Positions 33,803 through 41,115 of a DNA stretch of 64,000 nt are shown piece by piece (the first letter of the stretch is position 1; the number at the start of each line of letters is the position of its first letter). Origin of the DNA: Acidobacteriaceae bacterium. Lineage in GTDB: Bacteria > Acidobacteriota > Terriglobia > Terriglobales > Acidobacteriaceae. The position numbers and the translations under genes were made by a program. The notes under the pieces were generated by a model. The model did no database searches, was not told the origin of the DNA, and worked only from the letters and a program-made list of their open reading frames with translations. The stretch is from NCBI GenBank assembly GCA_030041435.1, contig JASHNW010000004.1, forward strand, positions 62,001 through 126,000. The letters are read 5' to 3'.

Positions 33803-34507
33803 GTGCGGCGAGCGACGGCGATTACGCATGTGGACTTTGAAGATCTCGGTTCCCTCGAGCCGGAGCTGGTGCGCGCAGGCTATGCGGTGAGGACCGTAAA
33901 CGCCTGCACCTCGGATCTGAGCGACGATCTTCCGAGGGACGACGACCTGTTGATTGTGCTGGGCGGCCCGATCGGGGTTTATGAGCGCGAGTCGTATCCG
34001 TTTCTGGAAGCAGAACTGGAGCTGATCCGCATGCGACTGGCCCGGAAGCAACGAACCCTCGGAATCTGCCTGGGGGCGCAGCTGATCGCCGCCGCCGCCG
34101 GTGCTGCTGTGTATCCCGGTGCCCAGGGCAGTGAAATTGGCTGGAAGACCATTTATGCCGGCCGCGATGCAGCTCTTTACCCCGAATTCGCAGAACTCCT
34201 CGCTCCCGGTCTGCATTTCCTCCACTGGCATGGCGACACCTTCGATTTGCCATCCGGAGCCAATCATCTGGCAGCGACCGACGCATATCCAAACCAGGCA
34301 TTCGCCATCGAGCAACACGCTTTGGCGCTGCAGTTCCATCCGGAAGTGACCGCGCGAGGGTTGGAACGCTGGTATGTAGGCCACGCCTGCGAACTGGGGA
34401 AAGCGAAGATTTCCGTGCGGGAGTTGAGACGGGAGAGCGAAATGTATGCACCCGCGCTCGCAATCGCCGCACCGCGCTTCCTGAGACAGTGGCTCGCCCG
34501 ATCATGA
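33803..34507 (+). CDS. Class I glutamine amidotransferase (GuaA-N-like, stand-alone)
   Basis: A protein of about 234 residues with the glutaminase fold. The nucleophile is in TLGICLGAQLIA (C89 counting from 33803), and the catalytic His-Glu pair is in ALQFHPEVT (H179, E181). The early LLIVLGGPIGVYERESYPFL is typical of the GMP-synthase-like stand-alone group, which includes gamma-glutamyl-polyamine and carboxy-amide hydrolases; no synthetase domain is attached. I prefer the GTG at 33803 because homologous proteins begin near RATAITHVDFEDLGSLEP. A TTG at 33770 is an alternative. It is convergent with the Hsp70-like gene. Confidence 0.82.
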   Translation: MRRATAITHVDFEDLGSLEPELVRAGYAVRTVNACTSDLSDDLPRDDDLLIVLGGPIGVYERESYPFLEAELELIRMRLARKQRTLGICLGAQLIAAAAGAAVYPGAQGSEIGWKTIYAGRDAALYPEFAELLAPGLHFLHWHGDTFDLPSGANHLAATDAYPNQAFAIEQHALALQFHPEVTARGLERWYVGHACELGKAKISVRELRRESEMYAPALAIAAPRFLRQWLARS

Positions 34508-34547
34508 TCGGGGTACTTTTCCCTTCCCTTCCCCCAGGGAGATTTAT

Positions 34548-35879
34548 TCAGCCACTGCTCACCGCCGCACGCAGGGCCAGTCCCTGGGCGACCGAGGTGA
34601 ACTCGTTGCCGCCCCGGATCCGGTCCTGACCGAAGCGGCTGGTGAAGATGCGCCGCACGGCGGGCACGAAGGAGCTGCCGCCGGTGAGGAAGACCCGATC
34701 CACCTCGCGCAGGCCGACGCCGGCGCTTTTCAGCAGGGCGTCCACGCTGTGCTCGATCGCGGCCAGGTCTTCGGCAATCCAGCTCTCGAACTGGGCGCGC
34801 GTGAGCGGAATGCAGAGGTCGATGGCCGCTGCACCGGATGCGGCATCGCGGAAACGGAAGTCCGCGCACTCCCTGTGCGACAGTTCGAACTTGACCTTCT
34901 GCACAGCCTGGTGGAGCTGGTATCCGAGGTCGCCTTCGATCACAGCGATCAGCGCCTCGATCTTGTCGGGCTCGAGGGCGCGGATGCGCGCGCTCCTGAG
35001 AATCTCGCGGACGTTGTTGGTGCGCAGAAACGAGAGATAGTGCCAACGCTCGAGGTGCGCGTAGATCCAGGCCGGCACCGCGGGGAGAATCTTGTTCAGG
35101 GAGCGCGCCTCGGAATTCGACCCGAGGGCCGGCGACACCAGTTTGCGGACGATGCGTGCATCGAAGGCGTCGCCGGCGAGGCCCACGCCGCTGTTGCCCA
35201 GCAGGTCCTGTGGGCGCCGGCCGCGGCGACGCACCTGCGGCCCCGCGCGCAGCAGCGAAAAATCGCTGGTGCCGCCGCCGAAGTCGCCGATCAGGATCAG
35301 TTCCTCGCGGTCCAGCGCGGCCTCGCAGGCACAGGCCGCGGCGACGGGCTCGAGCTCGAACTCCACCTCTTCGAATCCAGCCGCCATGAACGCCTCGCGC
35401 AGCCGCGAGACAGCGAAGTCGTCTTCCTCATCCGATTCGGCTCCGACAAAGCGCACCGGCCGGCCCACGGTGGCCCGGCGGACGGGCTGCATGAATTGCT
35501 CCTCGGCCCGCTTGCGCAGGTCGCTGACGATGCGGGTGACCAGTTCTTCCAGCCGGTGCCGGCGACCGAAGACTTCGGTTCCGGTAAGAGAGTGGCTGGA
35601 CAGGTGCGACTTGAGCGACTGGATCAGACGTCCCTTCTCTTCGGCGTCGAGGTAGCGCTCGATGGCTCCAGGGCCAGAGCAGCCATGCACGCGGCGCTGG
35701 CCGTTGGCGGTCTTCGACTGCTCGAAGTACAGCACCGATCGACAGGAAGGCGACTCTTCGCCACGAAAGGAAAAGCGCGCGAGCTGGACTTCTTTGCCGG
35801 GCTCGAACATCGCCACCGCGCTATTCGTGGTACCGAAGTCGATACCGAAAAAAACCTGCCGCTGTCCGGTTGAACCCAT
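34548..35879 (-). CDS. Hsp70-family (YegD-like) ATPase without substrate-binding domain
   Basis: A protein of about 443 residues with the actin-like nucleotide-binding fold. The phosphate-1 loop is FFGIDFGTTNSAVAMF, phosphate-2 is LIGDFGGGTSDFSLLR, and the adenosine motif is VFLTGGSSFVPAVRRIF. EFELEPVAAACACEA fits the connect region. The protein ends soon after the ATPase lobe, so there is no DnaK-type peptide-binding domain. This matches the atypical chaperone YegD. An insertion of about 100 residues around ILPAVPAWIYAHLERWHYLS replaces part of lobe II. I start at the ATG at 35879; a TTG six codons upstream is possible. It is divergent from the TonB receptor. Confidence 0.85.
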   Translation of the reverse strand: MGSTGQRQVFFGIDFGTTNSAVAMFEPGKEVQLARFSFRGEESPSCRSVLYFEQSKTANGQRRVHGCSGPGAIERYLDAEEKGRLIQSLKSHLSSHSLTGTEVFGRRHRLEELVTRIVSDLRKRAEEQFMQPVRRATVGRPVRFVGAESDEEDDFAVSRLREAFMAAGFEEVEFELEPVAAACACEAALDREELILIGDFGGGTSDFSLLRAGPQVRRRGRRPQDLLGNSGVGLAGDAFDARIVRKLVSPALGSNSEARSLNKILPAVPAWIYAHLERWHYLSFLRTNNVREILRSARIRALEPDKIEALIAVIEGDLGYQLHQAVQKVKFELSHRECADFRFRDAASGAAAIDLCIPLTRAQFESWIAEDLAAIEHSVDALLKSAGVGLREVDRVFLTGGSSFVPAVRRIFTSRFGQDRIRGGNEFTSVAQGLALRAAVSSG

Positions 35880-36054
35880 TCCTGCATTATTCCGCAACGA
35901 GATTCATACCCAGGAAAGACGGGGTGGAAGGCGGACCCGCGCACCTTTTGCGGTCGCCCGATGCCTGCTCGAGCACGGAGAATTCTCGAAAAAGGGCGTC
36001 TGGCCAGGTTTTTCGCGGCGGGTGGCGGCGGCGGGGGGCAAATCTTTGGTTCAC

Positions 36055-36070
36055 TCCGACTTTCGTCGGA
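36055..36070 (+). promoter_or_regulatory. Putative response-regulator operator, site 1 (TonB receptor promoter)
   Basis: TCCGAC-tttc-GTCGGA. It ends directly before TTCGCA (36071-36076), a possible -35, followed after 17 nt by TACATT (36094-36099). The same 12 fixed bases with a 4-nt spacer occur only at 43746-43761 and 49600-49615 elsewhere in the window, as far as I could find. Confidence 0.65.
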
Positions 36071-36131
36071 TTCGCAGTGTGCGTGTACCCGCATACATTT
36101 TTAGCCGTGCCGAAGGCAGCGTGTGTTTACG

Positions 36132-36242
36132 GCAATTCCTGAGTTCCTGCGGCCTTTCTGATGCAGTGCAAAGGCCGCCGCTTCCTGAGGGTCGCGTCGA
36201 CTTGAGCGCAGCGGCTTCGGGATAGATCGACTCAGGAATTGC
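36132..36242 (+). other. Large stem structure in the leader of the TonB receptor gene
   Basis: The outer arms GCAATTCCTGAGT (36132-36144) and ACTCAGGAATTGC (36230-36242) pair perfectly over 13 bases. Inside, GCGGCCTTT (36149-36157) and AAAGGCCGC (36170-36178) form a 9-bp hairpin. If transcription starts near 36106, both lie in a 5' untranslated region of about 258 nt. Confidence 0.55.
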
Positions 36243-36363
36243 GATACGCGCTGCAGCGGCGATACGAGATCCGGCCAGGAGCGCCGGCGACCAGGCCCGT
36301 CCGCGGCTCGCGCAATGCGGCGGCATGAGAACGGTTGTGGAACGAATTCAGGAGGCATGAGCC

Positions 36364-39300
36364 ATGCAGGCAAAGAGATGGAATCGATGGGCCACGGGAA
36401 TCGCGGCGATGACGCTGCTGGCGTTGGCGGCGCCGCTGGGGGCGCAGAACACGAATACCGGCGAGATTAAGGGAATCGTGACGGATCCTACGGGCGCGGT
36501 GGTTCCGGGCGTGGCCGTGACGCTCACCAATGTGCAGACTGGTGTGCAGACGAAGGCCGCGACGAACGGCAGCGGGCTGTACGACGTGCCGTCGCTGCTG
36601 CCGGGCACCTACAACATCAGCTTTAAGGCAGCGGGATTCAAGGACACCGTGCAGCAGGGCATCGTGGTGGAAGTGGAGACGATCGGGGTCAATGCCACGC
36701 TGCAGGTGGGGTCGACGTCGCAGGAGGTGACGGTCACGGCGCAGAATCCGCTGATCGAGACGGAAAGCTCGGACCAGCACGAGATCTTCAGCGCGAAGAC
36801 GGTGCAGGATGTGCCGACGGTGGGGGGCATCTGGTACAACGAGCTGACCAACGTGCTGCCAGGTGTGAATCCGGGCGGCCCGGGGGGCGGGCAGGATGCG
36901 TCGGGGCAGGGCGTGGGCATCAATGGGACGCAGGGCTACCTGGGCAACTGGCTGATCGAAGGGTCGGACGCGACGCAGCCGCGCGATGTGAACGCCAGCG
37001 ACAACTATCCGCCGCTGGATGCAATCGGCGAAGTGCAGGCGGTGACGGGGACGTTCGGAGCGCAGTATGGGACGGGCGTGGCGGCGTTCAACGTGATCCT
37101 GAAGAGCGGAGCGAATGCATGGCACGGGTCGGGGTTCGAGTTCATTGAGAACGACGCCTTCGATGCGCTGAACTACTTCACGCCGAAGGGGGAGAAGACG
37201 CCGCTGCGCTGGAACGAGTACGGCGGCAGCGTGGGCGGGCCGATTCGGCACGACAAGCTGTTTTTCTATTTCACCTATCAGCGGAATCCGGCGCGGTCTT
37301 CGTCGGTGTCGACGATGACGGTGCCGACGGATGCGATGAAGGCGGGAAATTTCTCCTCGCTGCCGAACCCGATTTACGATCCCGCTTCGACAACCTGCAC
37401 GGACAACGGGGCCGGGGTGTGCACGCGGACACAGTTCAGCAACAACACGATCAGCACGGCGATGGATCCGGTGGCGCTGGCGATCCAGAAGTATTTTCCG
37501 GAGCCGACCAATCCGAATGCGCTCTACAACAACTATGTGACCGTGGTGACGGAGCCGAGCGTGTCGCAGTGGTACGCGGGCAAGGTGGACTACAACATCT
37601 CAGCGAACAACAAGCTTTCGGGAAGCATTCTGGAATTTCCGATTTCGCTGATTTACAACGCGGACGGCTTTTGCGCACTGGGGTTCGACTGCACCAAAGG
37701 GCCGCGCAACCTGAACCAGGACGGGCAGGTTACGGACACGTGGACGATAAGCTCGCGGACACTGAACGAGGCGCGCATCGGCGCGGTGCGCGAGTTGGAT
37801 AAGTATGTTCCGCCAACCTATAACCAGAACTTCCCGGCCAAGCTGGGCATGGAACCGGCATACGGAGGCAATGCTCCGGGGAATATCTTCCCCAACATCA
37901 CGATCAATGGGGGAGACGGAGCGGGGCAGGTGGGCATCGGGGGCGGCGTGCATGCGGTGCTGGCCGACGGCGCCTATGTGGCGGGCGACATCGTGACCCT
38001 GATCCGCGGACGGCACACCGTGAAAATGGGCGGCGAGTTCGACAAGAGCTATCAGAACTACACAAACTGGGGCGACGTGAGCTCGGGGAATTTCGAGTTC
38101 AACGGCATTGGCACGGCGCAGTTCTGGCCGGGCGGCAACTATCCGAATACGACGGGCGGTTACGGCACGGTGGCGTCGGGCTCGCCGTACGCGGACTTCC
38201 TGCTGGGCCAGGTGTATGGCTGGTATGTGTACGACTATGAGGAAACCGGGGCGCGGATGTGGAACCTGGCGGGCTTCCTGCAGGACGATTACAAGATATT
38301 GCCGAACCTGACGCTGAACCTGGGGATGCGCTATCAGTACCAGTCGGGGTGGGGCGAGGAGCACAACCGCTTCGGGAGCTTCGATCCGACGCTGGTGAAC
38401 ACGGGGCAATACGTGCCGGCGGGGACGCTGGGCGCGATGATCTACGGCGGGCAGGACGGGCGCAACACGATCGAGGACGGAGTGAACGAGTGGGATCCGC
38501 GGCTGGGACTGGCGTGGGCGCCGATGCCGACGTGGTCGATACGGGCGAGCTACGGGGTGTTCGACGCGCCGCGGTCGGCGGAGTCGTATACCGACGGCGC
38601 GCTGGGGCTGGGACTGAATCCGCAGGGGTCGAACGGATACTCGTCGAACTTCACGACGGGCATCCAGTACTATCCGACACCGTGGACGCTGGCCAGCGGG
38701 CCGCCGGCGGGTTCTGTGATCTATCCGCAGCAGTCGAGCTTCAGCAATTCGAAATACAACTACCAGAGCGTCTACTACTACCCGACAAACATGCCCATCG
38801 AGTACTACCAGGAGGCGCTGCTTTCCGTCCAGCATGAGTTGCCGGGGAACATGCTGGTGGACGCCAGCTACGTATTCACCAAGGGCACGCACCTGAATTT
38901 CAACCGCGACATCGACCAGGTGCCGGCCAGCAAGCTGAGCCAGGGAGCGTCGGCCGAGCCATATCCGCAATTCACGTCGATCCAGGGCGCGATCTTCGAC
39001 GGATGGTCGAACTACAACGCGCTGCAGCTGCGCTGGGAAAAGCGGATGTCGCACGGGGTCTCGTTGCTGGTGAACTACGCGTGGTCGAAAACGATGGACG
39101 CGGGAACGAGCAACGGGCACTACGAGACGATCGACGCCTGGCAGAACGCGTACGACACGGCGGCGAACTACGGCCTGTCGCAGCTGGATGTACCGCAGAA
39201 CCTGAACGGCTATGCGACGTGGGAACTGCCCTTCGGCAAGGGCCGCGATATACCGCTGCACGGCGTGGCGGACGAGGCCGCCGGCGGCTGGCGGATAACG

Positions 39301-39750
39301 GGGGTGTTCCAGGCGCACTCGGGGGTTCCGTTTACGCCGGTGGTGGGCAGCGCGGACCAGAGCAACTCGCAGGCGGAGCGCTGCTACTGCGGGTTCTCCT
39401 GGTTCCCGAACGTGGTGGGCAATCCGAACGTCTCGCACCCGACGATCAGCGAATGGTACAACACGGCAGCGTTCGCGGTGCCGGCGGCGAACACGCTGGG
39501 CGACGCGCGGCGCAACATGCTGCGCGGTCCGCAGTGGCGCGACGTGGACTTCAGCCTGGGCAAGACATTCTGGCTGGGGGAGTGGGACGGCAAGAATTAC
39601 AACATGGAGATCCGCGCCGATGCCGACGACGCGTTTAACTACTCTAACTTCGGGCAGCCGAGCTCGGGCGTGGGCGTGGCTGGAGCTGGGGTGATTACGT
39701 ACGCCAACAGCAGCCGGCTGGTGCAGCTGGGAGCGCGGATAACGTTCTGA
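36364..39750 (+). CDS. Oar-like TonB-dependent receptor with N-terminal carboxypeptidase-regulatory domain
   Basis: An outer-membrane protein of 1128 residues. After a signal peptide (TGIAAMTLLALAAPLGAQ), residues ~33-115 are a CarboxypepD_reg beta-sandwich (GEIKGIVTDPTGAVVPGVAV). A plug domain follows (VQDVPTVGGIWYNELTNVLP, later IGEVQAVTGTFGAQYG), and then a long beta-barrel. It ends SSRLVQLGARITF, with the terminal Phe required for barrel assembly. Such proteins import large glycan fragments or other ligands in acidobacteria. AGGAGG lies 9 nt before the ATG. The promoter carries the operator motif shared with the glycosidase operon, and a hairpin terminator follows. Ligand inferred, not proven. 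Confidence 0.93.
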   Translation: MQAKRWNRWATGIAAMTLLALAAPLGAQNTNTGEIKGIVTDPTGAVVPGVAVTLTNVQTGVQTKAATNGSGLYDVPSLLPGTYNISFKAAGFKDTVQQGIVVEVETIGVNATLQVGSTSQEVTVTAQNPLIETESSDQHEIFSAKTVQDVPTVGGIWYNELTNVLPGVNPGGPGGGQDASGQGVGINGTQGYLGNWLIEGSDATQPRDVNASDNYPPLDAIGEVQAVTGTFGAQYGTGVAAFNVILKSGANAWHGSGFEFIENDAFDALNYFTPKGEKTPLRWNEYGGSVGGPIRHDKLFFYFTYQRNPARSSSVSTMTVPTDAMKAGNFSSLPNPIYDPASTTCTDNGAGVCTRTQFSNNTISTAMDPVALAIQKYFPEPTNPNALYNNYVTVVTEPSVSQWYAGKVDYNISANNKLSGSILEFPISLIYNADGFCALGFDCTKGPRNLNQDGQVTDTWTISSRTLNEARIGAVRELDKYVPPTYNQNFPAKLGMEPAYGGNAPGNIFPNITINGGDGAGQVGIGGGVHAVLADGAYVAGDIVTLIRGRHTVKMGGEFDKSYQNYTNWGDVSSGNFEFNGIGTAQFWPGGNYPNTTGGYGTVASGSPYADFLLGQVYGWYVYDYEETGARMWNLAGFLQDDYKILPNLTLNLGMRYQYQSGWGEEHNRFGSFDPTLVNTGQYVPAGTLGAMIYGGQDGRNTIEDGVNEWDPRLGLAWAPMPTWSIRASYGVFDAPRSAESYTDGALGLGLNPQGSNGYSSNFTTGIQYYPTPWTLASGPPAGSVIYPQQSSFSNSKYNYQSVYYYPTNMPIEYYQEALLSVQHELPGNMLVDASYVFTKGTHLNFNRDIDQVPASKLSQGASAEPYPQFTSIQGAIFDGWSNYNALQLRWEKRMSHGVSLLVNYAWSKTMDAGTSNGHYETIDAWQNAYDTAANYGLSQLDVPQNLNGYATWELPFGKGRDIPLHGVADEAAGGWRITGVFQAHSGVPFTPVVGSADQSNSQAERCYCGFSWFPNVVGNPNVSHPTISEWYNTAAFAVPAANTLGDARRNMLRGPQWRDVDFSLGKTFWLGEWDGKNYNMEIRADADDAFNYSNFGQPSSGVGVAGAGVITYANSSRLVQLGARITF

Positions 39751-39787
39751 GGCGGACACGCTGACCCGGAGGCGGGAGCGTACGCAG

Positions 39788-39830
39788 AGCCTGGATGGAG
39801 TGGAGCTCCACTCCGTCCGGGCTTTCTTTA
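39788..39830 (+). terminator. Rho-independent terminator of the TonB receptor gene
   Basis: The arms agcctggatggagtggag (39788-39805) and ctccactccgtccgggct (39806-39823) form a long stem with few mismatches, followed by TTCTTTATT. Confidence 0.85.
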
Positions 39831-39846
39831 TTGCAGGCACATTAGA

Positions 39847-40986
39847 ATGACCCTGCCGTCGGCGGCGGAGATTTCGATGATGAGTGTTTTATTTGTGCGT
39901 GGACCGCGTGCGCGCGTTCGTGTCTGGCTTTTTCTGGGCTTATGCTGCGCCGTGGCGTGTGGGGCGTACGGGCAAACGGCGGAACAGCACCTGGCGCTGG
40001 GAACGCAGAAGCTGGTGCATGGCGACTGCGCCACGGCGGAAAAGGAGCTGGGCGCGGCGCTGGCGGCCGAGCCTTCGCTGACGCGGGCACAAGGGCTGCT
40101 GGGCATCTGCGAAAAGCGTATGGGCCAGCCGGGGGCGCAGGCGCATCTGGAAGCGGGCTTTGCGAAGGTGAGCGAGGCCAGGCTGAAAACCGAAATCGGC
40201 GTGGAGCTGGCCGACTACTACTACCAGCGCGGCGATCTGGACCACACGCTGCCGGTGGTGCGCACGCTGGTGGCGCTCAATCCGGAGAACATCGACATCC
40301 TGTTTTTCGCGCAGAACGTGTACCAGGACATGGCCGACGACACGCTGAACAAGCTGGCGCTGCTGGCTCCGGATTCGCCGCGGATGCAGCAGGTGGTGGC
40401 GGAACACCTGATCAACGAAGGCGATGTGAAGGACGCGACGGACCACTATCGGCAGGCGATTGCGATGGACCAGTATTTGCCGGGGGCGCATTTCGAGCTG
40501 GCGGAGGCGATCCTGGAGGCGAATCCGAACGATGCCGCGGCGCAGTCCGAAGCGCAGAAGGAACTGGAGACGGCGCTGCGCGTGGACGGCGAGAGCGCGC
40601 GCATCGAGTGCGCGATGGGACGGGATGCGTTTTTGCAGGGAAACATCGAAGCGGCGCTGGCGCATTACGAGCGGGCGCGTCAACTGATGCCCGGCAACGG
40701 GGACGCGCTGATGGGGGTGGCACGGATTCTGATGCGGCAGAACAAGGATGCGGATGCGCTGCCGCTGCTGGAGCGGGCGGTGGACGAGGATCCGCTAAAC
40801 GGTGAGGCGCATTATCGCTACGCGATGGCGCTGAAGGCGACGGGACGCACGCAGGAGGCGGAGGAGCAGGTGAGGATGTACCAGACGATCCGCACCTCAC
40901 GCGACAAGGTGGCGCATGTGTACGGGGAGATGAATCGGCGGATGAAGGCTGCGGGGGAGGATGAGCCGGAGGCAAGGCAGCCTTAG
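39847..40986 (+). CDS. Exported TPR-repeat protein
   Basis: A 379-residue protein. A late-starting signal peptide (RVWLFLGLCCAVACGAYGQ) makes internal starts at 39877 or 39880 plausible. From residue ~44 it is built of tetratricopeptide repeats: AEQHLALGTQKLVHGDCATA, VELADYYYQRGDLDHTLPVV, YRQAIAMDQYLPGAHFELAE, MGRDAFLQGNIEAALAHYER, ALPLLERAVDEDPLNGEAHY. About eight repeats are seen. It probably acts in the periplasm as a protein scaffold. It follows the TonB receptor by 96 nt but beyond a strong terminator, so it is likely transcribed separately. Confidence 0.8.
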   Translation: MTLPSAAEISMMSVLFVRGPRARVRVWLFLGLCCAVACGAYGQTAEQHLALGTQKLVHGDCATAEKELGAALAAEPSLTRAQGLLGICEKRMGQPGAQAHLEAGFAKVSEARLKTEIGVELADYYYQRGDLDHTLPVVRTLVALNPENIDILFFAQNVYQDMADDTLNKLALLAPDSPRMQQVVAEHLINEGDVKDATDHYRQAIAMDQYLPGAHFELAEAILEANPNDAAAQSEAQKELETALRVDGESARIECAMGRDAFLQGNIEAALAHYERARQLMPGNGDALMGVARILMRQNKDADALPLLERAVDEDPLNGEAHYRYAMALKATGRTQEAEEQVRMYQTIRTSRDKVAHVYGEMNRRMKAAGEDEPEARQP

Positions 40987-41055
40987 GGGAATCTCCAATT
41001 CACCCGACAGAGCATCCCGCAGCGGCTAAAGCTTACGGTATTTCTTGTGCTTCAC

Positions 41056-41076
41056 GGCACGGCTCGAAGCCGTGCC
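41056..41076. terminator. Bidirectional hairpin between convergent genes
   Basis: GGCACGGCT (41056-41064), loop CGA, AGCCGTGCC (41068-41076). It is flanked by ttcttgtgcttca and ccttgaaaa, the look of a common dispersed 'cacggctcgaagccgtg' element. It lies between the TPR gene and the GH2 gene. Confidence 0.5.
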
Positions 41077-41115
41077 CCTTGAAAACAGCGACTTCAGCAG
41101 AGTCTTGCCAGTACT

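Noticed and set aside
35880-36094. Upstream extension of the Hsp70-like gene or a separate minus-strand gene
   Set aside because: Proline-run, low-complexity sequence with no start signal; the Hsp70 N-terminus begins at 35879.
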